Of a stretch of DNA of 64,000 nucleotides, positions 23,973 through 35,900 are shown in pieces; position 1 is the first letter of the stretch, and each line of letters opens with the position of its first letter. This DNA comes from Eucommia ulmoides (lineage: Eukaryota; Streptophyta; Magnoliopsida; Garryales; Eucommiaceae). Both the position numbers and the translations under genes were made by a program. The stretch lies in assembly GCA_016647705.1 (NCBI GenBank), contig CM028339.1, forward strand, positions 17,998,803-18,062,802, in the 5' to 3' direction. Below the pieces are notes generated by a model. It had not been told where the DNA came from. It saw only the letters and a list, made by a program, of their open reading frames with translations, and ran no database searches.

Positions 23973-26900
23973 TATATATATATATATAAAATAATTCAGC
24001 TCATTTACATTCACAACCGTTAGATGTCTCTGGATATTCGTAGCCATTGAATTACTTTTATATACAACATCTATATACAATATATGATCAACACTTACCA
24101 TCAACTGACTTGCCTTACTTTTTAACACTTACCATCAACAGTGACAGTGTCCTCTGTGCCTTCATTTACTTCTTAGACTCCCTTTTGAGACTTACCATCT
24201 TCTTCTCCGCCGACTTCGTCACCCCCAATCCACGGGTTCTTCTTCTTCTTCGTCGCCTCCATAATCTTCGCAGAGTTCAAGGAATCCCTTGTTGTACAAT
24301 TGTTCATTGCCGTCATCTCCCTCACTGTACAATCGTGCCTTGCCGTCATCTCTCTCATCAATCGTGCCCTAATCCATGCCTATCAGTCGTGCGCTAATCG
24401 AAGCCCTAAGGGAATCCCTCCATCTCGCATCTATAAGACCCTCACTTCAGATTTCTGTTTGGTTCGTCGCAACAACACTAATTTGGTTCTTCGCTTCAGA
24501 CGATCGTTCCTCGCAACAACAATCGTTCCTCGCAAGGTAGCATTTGGTTCTGTTTCTGTTTATGTTTATGTATTATGTTCCCAGATTTCTGTTTGTGTAT
24601 GTATTATGTTCAACCCCTTTAAACTAAAAATTGGAGATGCTCTGAACTAAAAAATTTCTAAACTAAAATTGGTTCCCAAATTTCTGAACTAAAAATTGGA
24701 GATGCTCAGGTAGCATTTGGTTAGCAAAACTTGGATTTTTAGCAAAGAATCATTAACCATATATAAACATTTTCTTCATTCTTTACCTGTAGCAGAACTT
24801 GGATTTTTAGCAAAGAATCATTAACCATATATAAACAACAATCGTTATCAATACACTCCTTTACCTCACTAAAAATCAAGTTTAGTGAGGCCATCTTTCA
24901 CCTTCAATTCTAAGCCTATGTTGCCCTCTCAGTTTTATATCATTTCATTGTCAATCCTAATGACTTACAATTAATATAATGTGAAGCAGGTTGTTATTGT
25001 CTCCCTATCACCTCAGTCAAGGGCTTCACTTGCGTCTCATTTTGGCCTCTCCACTTCAAGCAAGTTAATAATACTTTAATTTTTTATATTTAACATAGTC
25101 CCACTCAAGTCCAGTTAGGATTTGTTGGTTTGCAATTGCAAAACTGTGATTTTTAGCAAAACTTTGTAGCTTATTGATAATTTTGTAAAAGATGTTGGCA
25201 GAATAGAAACAAAAACTTCTGTTTGGCGTTTCTGTTTATGTATTATGTTCCCAGATTTCTGTTTATGTTTATGTATTATGTTCCCAGATTTCCGTTTATG
25301 TTAATGTATTATGTTCAACCCCTTTAAAAGGGAGAATAAGGACCTAAAATGGCAGAATAGAAAACTTTAGGGCTAAGTGTTTAATAGAGCTAAAAAATCA
25401 TCTGCAAGTGGTTTGATTTTTGTACAAAATGAAGGGGGGGGGGGGGGGTTAGTAACTGTGTTTTTTATTTCTTTAAAGAGTAGTAAAAGTGCTTATGGAT
25501 TTATTTCTTTTTAGTAACAGTAACTGTTTTTTCCCTGTTTCTGTTTCCGTTTCTGTTTCTGTTTCTGTTCCCTGTTTCGATTTCTGTTCCTGTTTCTAAA
25601 TAATGATTTGTTTTTACATATTTTGTTGCATTAAAGGATTTTACTATTTTACCTGAGTGTTTTTGTTTACTATTTTTGTTCCAAGATAGAATTTGGTTCC
25701 CAGATTTCAGTTTATGTTCCAACACTAATTTGGTTTCAACCCTTTTAATCATGCGTTTGTGTATATTGGTTCCCAGATTTCTATTTCCGTTCCTGTTTCT
25801 ATTCCTGTTTCTGTTCTGTTACCCGTTTCCGTTCTTGTTCCCTGTTTCTGTTTCCGAATCTGTTTCGATTCCTGTTTCTGTTCCCTGTTTATGTATATAT
25901 TGTGTTGAGCTCCTTTAATCAAGTTTAATCATGCAATCTCAAGAACATATTGGTCGACTGCCATATATAGTATGTTAGCATGTGGTTCCCAGATTTGGTT
26001 TAATGTCGTTTTGGCTATACGAAAATTAATTTCTGATTTTTTAGAACAAATTCCCTGGAATTTCTGAGTTTTTATTATGTTGATTGGAATAGTTGAAGCT
26101 TATTTATTACCTGAGTGTTTTTGTTTAGTGTTTCTGTTCCAAGAGAGCATTTGATTCTCAGATTTCTATTTATGTTCCAACACTAATTTGGTTTCAACCC
26201 CTTTAATCATGCGTTTGTGTATATTAGTTCCCAGATTTCTGTTTCCGTTCCTGTTTCTATTCTTGTTTCTGTTTTGTTCCCTGTTTCTGTTTCCATTCCC
26301 GTTTCTGTTCCCTGTTTATGTATATATTGTGTTGAGTTTAAATTTTTTTTTCCAAGCCTATTTGTTTAGTTACAAATTATACTGAATTTTGTCCATGGGA
26401 TCTGTTTTTTCGGTTACAATTTTTTTTTCCTGTTCAGATTTCTTCCTCAGTCTCAGATAGAGAGTCTATTACATTTTCTTTATTAAATTTAGAAAAATTA
26501 ATTGGATTTCAATTTAGAGATTCAAATAAATTTGTTTTGCCTTATGTGTTGTTTATGCCCTTCAATCTCAGACAATATGATGTGACCCGCTATTGTATTG
26601 AAAACAAATACTAGGCTAAAGTTGCGTAAGGAAAAACAATTATTTTACGAGAAGCCTTATTTACAAAGTTGTCCCGTTAGAGAATATGGGATGAATAAAA
26701 TTTCAAGTGCTAGACATTTGCAGAATTATAGGTACAAAATAAGTGAGAGAGACATAATGAATCAAATTGTTGATGGTTTACCATCAAATTGGGATGTTGC
26801 GACAAAGAACATATTTGAAAATCATCGGCCTCTTACTGCCTTTGAATTTGTACAATTTTTAGAAGAGGCTGAACGGGATGTACATCCATTGTAGAGAGAA

Positions 26901-29900
26901 TTTGAAAGAGGAAAAATGAATGAAAAAGAGAGTGTTAGAATGCATATACTTAGAAAAGAGCACATGTACCATCACCTAAGACGTAAGAGGTTTCAACCAA
27001 ACTGGGCAAGTGTTGATGTATGTAATAGTGCGTACTCTACCGAAATTTTGGCCTAGAGTTAGAGTTTATAGAGCCTTAAAGAAAGAACTCCTAGACCTAA
27101 AAGCATTAGGAACTTTGTTAGAGAGCATCGAGGACGACTAGATCGGCTTAAAGGCACTCGAGGAATACGAGGTTCGGCTACAAATTGGCAGCCAAAGTAA
27201 TGAAGTTATGCCCTAAACTGTTTTTTAAGGTATAAATAATTTTTAATGTATTTTGTATTCATGATATACATTTTGTATATTTTATGTCTAATATATTTTT
27301 TTCTTTTTTTTCCTTTTGCAAGGTTACCACGTCAAGTCTGTTTCTTCTCTTCGATTGTTGAACATATATTTTGAATGTATTTTGTATTCATGATATACAT
27401 TTTGTATTTTGTAATGTGATTGATTGTTTTACTGTCATATTCAACAGAAGTTGTCTTAATGCAATAGATTTAATATTATATATGCTTCTGTCTTTATTGT
27501 TCTCTTACTTTTGTTAATCGTTAATTAATATGTCAATCTTACAATTTATTTTTTAAGCTCAAATAATATAATTTTAGTTTATCATTTATGTTACATTGAA
27601 TATTTTTTAAAAGATATTTTTATTTTTAATTTTTTTCAAGGAAAAATATTTGGCAATGGAAAAACAGAAGGCGAATGATAACAAGTCGAATGAAAATTCT
27701 ACTTCAAATAGTAGAGGAAAGAGAAAGTGTGCTTTACCTCAAATGTTGCGGAAAGCGAAAAGGAGAACATCAATAGTAACGTGGTACGTGTCTAATTACT
27801 AAGGTTAATTATTTTTTAGTTTTAATTATCACTGTTTTATCATTCAACAATAATCACATATTTAATCTAGTAAACATATTAAATAATAATAACTATTTGT
27901 GTCCATGTTAGGTTTATACATAAATTTTGAAAAAATCTTAACTTGAAAGTAAACATGACAAGAACATATTTAGCTGTGATTTCAAATGTATAGTTATTTA
28001 TCTAATATGGCTTTGTATTTATACCCTTACCTTTGTGGTGATATTAAATTATCCGTATTCTTATTTATACCGTAGCTTATTACATGCTATTTGTGGTTTC
28101 ATTTAGTACCAATTTTAGTTCATACTTTGTCGCACTGTCCTTTTTCATTTATTCGATCTAAAAAATTGAAGATTCAACCTCATATTATCTCTAGGCATTC
28201 AATGATAATGTCATATCAAAATCTGCTCTAGCCCAACGAATGCAAAGGGAACGAGAGAGGTTTAGCCGTCCGATTCTAGAATGTCAAGAAGGTGGAAGAT
28301 ACCGCACAGGTAACATTGCCAAAACATCTAGCACAAACGATGTGTCAAGACGTTCTCTGGCTCAACTAGAACGAAGAGAACGGGAAAGAGCTCATCAGAG
28401 TCTACGCCAAAACGAAGAATGGTTACACAAGTCTCTATGTCATCAACAAGCTCAAATCGATATACCTCTATAATTCTCAGTGATCAAGCTTCTTCTCCAG
28501 TAATGGAAAACGAAATGGATTCCACTTTTGAGGTCAATTTGACGTCCCCACCAAGTCTTACTGAAGCGTTTGTGTCCACAACACCCAACAGTCGCTCAAC
28601 GGGGGTTGAGCAAACAATTATACCTTCTGAATATATAACATCCAACAAGAACGATGTATCGAAACAGGTTCTAGCTCAATGAGAACGAAGAGAACGGGAA
28701 AGAGTTGATTGGGAGCGGTGTGATCGCTTCAATAAAGATAATCGTGAATGCCTAGAAGGAGGTCAGCCATTTTTGGGAGAATCATCAGAGCCTACGCCGA
28801 AACGAAGAATGGTTACAACAGTCTCTGTGTCATCATCAAGCACAAGTCGATATACCCCTATAATTCTCAGTGATCAAGTTTCTTCTCCAGTATTGGAAAA
28901 CAAAATGGATTCCACTTTTGAGGCCAATTTGACGTCCCCACCAAATCTTACTGAAACGTTTGTGTCCACAACACCCAACAGTCGCTCAACGTTGGACGTT
29001 GAGTAAACAATTACATTTCCTGAATGTATAGCACCCAACAACAACGGCATATCGAAACGTGTTCTAGCTCAACAAGCACAAAGAGAACGAGAGAGATCCG
29101 GTCAACAAAATATTCAGAATAATCAACATTTAGAAAGGAATAGAAGACTACTTGAAGAATCATCTCAGCCTCTACTACAACAGAAAATGATTGTACAATC
29201 ATGTGGGTCATCAGTGATTACGAGTCCATATACCCCTGAAATTGTGGACCTCCTTAGGGATCGCACTACTCCATCGTCCATGGCTAATGAAATGAATTCT
29301 ATTGTTAAACCAAATTTGCCTTCTCCTCGTAATCTTACTGAAACATTTGTAACCGTGACTCTGAATGAATGCTCAACGCCTGAAGTTAAGGAATCAATTG
29401 TATTGTCTGGTATAAGGTATTATACTAATCCATTGTTTATGTTATTAAGTGTTAAATGTTTAAAAGTGTTCGATGTGTAAAATTTAATATTTGCTAACTA
29501 TAGATCAGCTTCAACAAATCAACACCTTACCGAGAATCAAGATACTGAACGTGCAGGAAATTCATCTGTTGACGATGGGATGGTTACATATTTGATTCCT
29601 CATTCTCTTGGTATAATTGACGATGCATGCCCTTCTCGGTGCGGTAACCAAGAGCCTTTTGTTTCCATGAACCTTAATAAAAGCTCAACCGTAGCAATTG
29701 AAGAAACAATTCTACCTTCTGGGAGTAGATGGTGAGTTTCTTTTTCATCTTATTCATCTAATTAAATACGGCATTCACAAATATGTTGTTAGAATCTAAT
29801 AACTTCGTTATTTATCAAATGTAGGCCGCCAAATACTACCAATGATGAGTTTTACGATAATCAAGTGACGAGTTGAACAATCCATCAGCTGACTGTGATG

Positions 29901-32900
29901 CTCATACAAGTGAAAATTGACAATCACTTGGTAGAATGAATGTCATGTGCCCTCATTGTTCTGCGTTACACTGGATGGATAAGAGATTAGCAAGATCATC
30001 CGAACATCCTCTCTTCGGTACATGTTGCTTACAAGGGAAAGTTAGGCTTCCATTACTTCTCACACCTTCTCCGCAAATTAAAGCGTTATACGATGGTAAT
30101 GATGATAGATCAAAATCATTCCGACGTTATGCTAGAGAGTACAATGCAAGCAATGCTTTTACAAGTCTTGTTGCCAACTTGGATACAAGGCTGCTTTCCG
30201 AAATAGACCCAACAACGTTTACTATACATGGAGAGTTAAGTCATCAGACAGGAGCATTAATCCCAGAACCGGGACAAGATGCCATTTATTCTCAATTGTA
30301 CATCTACGATCCTGATTTCGCTTTTGGCGTGAGAAGCCGTAGAAATCCTCATTTGAGAACGGATGTTTTGCAAACTATTCAAGATATATTGTTGCAACAT
30401 AAAGCATTCGTAGATAAATTTCGTCAAGCGCTTGCGATTTTAAATCAATTAGATTTGGAACAACAAACGTTGCCTGCTTTTTTTCACTACACAACATCTA
30501 CCGATCGTCGGCGATATAATTTGCCGACAACTGATGACGTGGCCGTCATATTACCGGTTGGAACTGAAGCCAGCGCGATGAGAGATATTGTTCTACATTT
30601 AAGGGGGGGAATGAACTAATGAAAATCAATGAATGTCATCCTACTTATCTACCATTGCATTACGTTTTGTTGTTCCCTTTTGATGAGCTTAGATGGGAGC
30701 CTGAATTTAAACAGTGAGATGTAATTTACGGTCGACACACAAACGCTTGACTAACTCAAATGCAATTTTATAGCTACCGTATGTTTGAAAGGTCGACAGA
30801 GTATTCGACAATTCAAGGGGAGGAAAATTATTTCAAGAGTTCTTGGTAGATGCTTAGGCTGCGACTGAGCAAAATAGGTTGATTTACTTTAGGCAACATC
30901 AACCAAACCTTCATAGTGAACTCTATCAAAGTCTTACTGATGTGGCATTAGATGGGATGGAACCTAATCAAATAGGTCAACAAATGATTTTTCCATCATC
31001 TTTTATTGGTAGTCCAAGACATATGTTTGAAATCTTCCAAGATTCAATGGCTATAACCCGGTACCACCATCACCCTGATGTGTTTCTTACCATGACTGCG
31101 AATCCAACTTGGACAGAAATCACTGAAGCTTTATTGCCTCATCAACAACCAACTGACCGTCCAGACTTAACTACCCCCGTTTTCGAGTTAAAAAGAATTG
31201 CTCTAATGAAAGAGATTGAAAACACTCGAGTATTTGGAAAAAAAGTTGCCCATGTTTTTACAATTGAGTACCAGAAAAGAGATTTTTCGCACATGCACTT
31301 ACTTATATTTCTTGATAATCCAGACAAAATTCGAACGTGTAACCAAGTAGACAGAATAGTTTGTGCTGAATTTCCAGATCCAAATGAAGAGCAAGAACTT
31401 TTTGAGACTGTAAAAAATGCATGGTTCACGGACTATGTAGAGCTCGAAATCCTCAAGCCCCGTGCATGGAAAACGGCAGATGCACTTAGAGGTATCCACG
31501 AGATTTCGCGGAGTATACAACGATGGATCCAGATGGATATCCCATTTACCGTCGTCGTGATAATGACAAAATTTATACCGTGAGGGGGCAACAAGTTGAT
31601 AATAGAGACCTCGTCCCATACAATCCGTACCTTTTCAAGATGTTCGACTGTCATATTAACGTTGAAGTATGCGCTGAGATTAGGTGCGTCAAATATATCC
31701 ACAAGTATATCTATAAAGGAGGTGATATGATGACATTGATTTTGAGAATGATGGATGAGATCAAGCAATATCTTGATGCAAGATATATTGGACCGTCTGA
31801 GACAGCCTGGCGATTGTTGAGTTTTTCTTTGCACGATGAAAATCCAACAGTTGTTCGATTGGCGCTCCATTTGCCTAGATTGCATCAAGTTGTCTTCAAT
31901 CCTACTGAAACAATGGAGTCTATCATTTCTCGAGCTCAGTTACAGAAGTCGACTCTGACAGAATTTTTTTCATATTGTGATGCACCTGCTTCTACACGTA
32001 CGTATACTTATCAAGAGTTTCCCCAACATTTTGTTTGGAATAAAACTAAAAAATTTTGGAAACCACGACAGAGGGGATTTGCCATCGACAAAATGTATTT
32101 TGCGCCTCCCAATTCGGGCGAACGATTTTATCTACGTCTACTATTGACTATAGTCAAAGGGCCGCAATCGTTTAGGTGTCTACGCATTGTTAACAATGTT
32201 GAACATGCGATGTTCAAAGCCGCATGTGTAGCAAGAGGGCTATTGGAAGATGATAGTGAATGGATACAATGTCTTCAAGAGGCGTCTATTATGAGTACTG
32301 GATATCAACTGAGAAGATTATTTTGCGTCATTCTTACACAATGCTCCCCTGTAAATTTTAGATGCATATATGTGATGATTTCTCACATAAAAGTCGCACG
32401 TTGTTTTTGATACCCGTCCCACGCGAGGCACAGATTAAAGACTACGGTTTGTACCTTTTGAATCAATTACTTCAAGAATCGGGCAAGAGCTTAGTAGATT
32501 TTCCTTCGATTCCAGAACCTATCCAGAATTGAAATATGGTAGTTGAAAATAGATTGATATGGGAACATCATCAAATGCAAAGTGAAGCACAACAAAGGAA
32601 TGTGCAGTGTAATATTGATCGTCTCAATGAAGACCAACGTGTTGCATACGAATCAATCACTTCATCAGTGTTCAAAAATTTAGGAAAAATGTTCTTTTTG
32701 AATGGTGGTGCCGATACAGGAAAAACGTTTCTATATAATACAATAGCAGCAAAATGTCGTAGTAATAGTCATATTATCATTACTATGGCATCGTCCGGTA
32801 TTGCATCGCTACTACTTGAAGAAGGTCGAACTGCACATTTCTACGTTTCGCATTCCTCTGAACATTCTTGATAATTCAATTTGTCATTTCAGTAAACAAT

Positions 32901-35900
32901 CGTTGCATGTTGAATTATTTAGAGAGACAAGTTAATTATTTGGGATGAAGTTCCGATACAACATAAATACTGTGTTGAGTCCGTGGATCGCACGCTACGA
33001 GATATTTGCGGTAATCCAAATCCATTCGGGGGTATCACGGTCGTTCTTGGAGGAGACTTTCGGCAAATTCTACCTGTCATACCTAAAAGTGTCCATCAAC
33101 AAATTGTGGCAGCGTCGTTGAGACGTTCGTTCCTTTGGAATGATATACATGTCTTGATTTTGAATTTAAACATGCGCCTAAATAGTAGCAACATTGAAAA
33201 TATAGAGTTTTCAAGATATTTACTTCAGGTAATTTCATTTAAACATCTTTTAGCATTCTTTCGTTTGCAATAGATTACTTATATATGCATTAAGATTAAA
33301 TTATTCATTTACATTTGTTTTTTTTAAATAGATTGGCAGTGATCCGCGTGAAATCGTACAACTATCATCAACCATACACAAGTGTCGTAATGTGGATAAA
33401 CTAATATCGTCAATTTATCCATATCTAGGTACACCCGATGTTGCTACCCTTGCATTTCTAACAGAACGTTCCATTCTTTTTGCAAGAAATGACGATGTCA
33501 GTGTTATTAATTCGGTCGCTTTAAATATTTTTCTCGGAGAAACGATCACATATCTGGCTGCGGACAAAATGTCTGAAGATGATGGAATCGATCGTCAAAT
33601 TACAAATCGTTATCCTAATGAGTACTTGAATTCCTTAGATCTTTCAGGATTACCTCCGTTTAAGTTAGATTTGAAAATTAGATGTCCAGTTATGTTATTG
33701 AGAAATATCGCACCAAATTATGAATTTTGTAATGGCACACGATTAATGGTTGTTAGGTGTTCTTCACATATAATAGAAGCTCGAATATTAACAAGAGATA
33801 AAGCAGGAAATTTGGCATTTATTCCGAGAATATCCTTAACGTTGTCGTCTTCTGAATTTCCTTTTCAAATGACAAGGCGTCAGTTTCCAATTCGTTTGGC
33901 GTATGCTATGACGATAAATAAATCATAAGGACAATCAGTGAAATTTGTTGGGGTTGATTTGACTACATCAGTTTTTAGTCACGGTCAATTATACGTGGCC
34001 CTATCAAGGTGCATATCATTTGATCGATTAAGTGTGCTTCTCCCCGAATATGGATCTCTATCCATGACAAATATTGTTTATCCAGAAGTATTATTGTAAC
34101 TATAATTGTCTCAATTGTTTATAGAGTAGTTGTCTATTTTTTGTTTGACGTTTAGAACGTCATATTCTAGCAATGTCGTGGGTGACTTTTGTTGTAAGAT
34201 TTAAATGTTATTAGATTATATTGATGTTCCATTGTTAAATGAAATAAGAGCAAAATAGTTGTCTTGATTATTAATTATTATAGATGTTATGACGAAATAG
34301 ATGCAGTATGTTTTACACCCGTGCCTGAAGGCACTGGTTATACACTAGTATATATATATAAGATAAAAACAAACCCTAGTATATAAGATAGCTATAAAAA
34401 ACAAACCTTAATTCATTTCATTTTCATTGCTGACCTCCTCCATAGTCCCTACCTCTTCATTCCCGAAATGGTGAAAGCTCTCTCCCTCTCTCACTCTCTC
34501 CCTGCCAATGTTATATGAATAAAGTTTTGTTGATTTCTTGGACACTGAAAATTATCCATGTGAATGGCCACTGTTTGATTTTTTGGATATTGGTTCTCCT
34601 CGATTAGAAACATGAGTTCTCTTTTCATGTGAAATGGTTAATATGGAAATATGGATGAATGTTTTTATTTTTAGTGTGGAATGTGGATGAACGTATTTTA
34701 TAAATTTTATACGTTATTTTTCTGTTTATATTTTAAATTAAAAGAAAAAAAAAATATAGGGGCGAGCCTAGACATGATTTTTTTTTGTAGAGCCGGGCTT
34801 GGACATGAAAGTAGGGCCCGATAATAGGGCCGAGCCGAGCTAGGACCTATATTTTTTTATAATACCCTAGGTAAAGCCCAGCCCCAGCCCCAACCCGACC
34901 TATGACCACACCTACTATCTCAGCAAATTGCTATGAAAGAGGTTTGTGATGAGAAACGCTCAATTTTTCGCACTATCGGTATGGTTAAATGATCCTCTTT
35001 GGATAATTTGTCACATCCAATGATAGCTATAATGTCCTAAGTTCTTTCTAATGTCATGAGGTTTGCTTAGCATGTTGCACAGTGTTACAAATTACAATGT
35101 TCCTGCCTAATGATCATTGCTCACGATTTACTTCAGGACACAGGCATTGCTTGGATGCAGCCTAGCCTCTACCCCAATGGACCCGAACCTCAAGTTGACC
35201 GCAGAATCAGGACAACCATTACTAGAGCCACTATACTAGAGACTTGTGGACAATCTCATCTACTTAACCAACACTAGACCGGAACTTGCATATGCCATAT
35301 TGTTGTAAGTCAGTTTATGCCTTCAACTCACACTTCTCATCTGGAGACAGTCTACCACATCCTCAGGTACCTCAAAACTTGTCTCAGTTTCTGTCTCTTC
35401 TATGTGAAGGAAAGACTCTCCTGCTTTACAAATGTCGATTGTACAGGGTGAAAGAGTAATAGACGTTCTTAGGTCAAAGCACATTCTGTGATAGTTATTT
35501 CATTTCGTGGAAAAGCAAGAAACAAGTGGTCATCTCCCAATCTTCGGAAAAGCAAGAAACAAGCAGTCATCTCCCAATCTTCCGTTATGGCTCAGTGGAC
35601 GTGTGAACTACTTTGGATTTGTTTTATTCTTATTGAGTTGGGATTTTCTATGACAGACTTATCTATGCTATTTTACGATAGTAAATCCGCCATCATGCTA
35701 TCTTCTAACTCGGTCCTTCACGAGATAACGAAACACATCAAGGTGAATATCCACTTTAATCGAGAGAAAGTTTGCTCGGGAGTTGCTTTGTATCATCCTC
35801 CAAGCAAACTATCGATCTGTTTACCAAATCAGTTGGTCCATCTCTTCTTTAGTCAGCTCTTGTTAAACTGGGGCTCTAAAACATCATTGCCTCAACCTGA

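Larger units (their letters stand above)
27650..34348 (+). mobile_element. Helitron (autonomous type, decayed)
   Basis: The 3' end is well defined: a stem-loop gtgcctgaaggcac (34321-34334) lies about 10 bases before the terminal CTAG (34345-34348), which is followed by T, as expected for Helitron insertion between A and T. Upstream is a RepHel gene. The 5' terminus (expected to start with TC) was not identified; it lies somewhere before the first coding exon at 27656. The element has no terminal inverted repeats and sits inside the hAT-like element. Confidence 0.75.
23796..34914. mobile_element. hAT-like element, 11.1 kb, with 8-bp target duplication
   Basis: The left end reads TAGGGTTGGTCATGGGC and the right end, reverse complemented, TAGGTGTGGTCATAGG: imperfect terminal inverted repeats in the style of plant hAT elements (TAGGG..GGTCATGGGC). 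Both sides are flanked by the identical 8-bp word CTATCTCA (23788-23795 and 34915-34922), the target duplication length of hAT transposases. The subterminal regions are rich in GGGCC/GGCCC words. No hAT transposase was recognised, so it is nonautonomous. Much of its length is a Helitron (up to 34348) and repetitive filler at 24000-26900. Confidence 0.8.

Noticed and set aside
26596-26893. hAT transposase gene within the 11 kb element
   Set aside because: The only substantial frame is weakly gag-like; I saw no hAT dimerisation motif or DDE-type signature.
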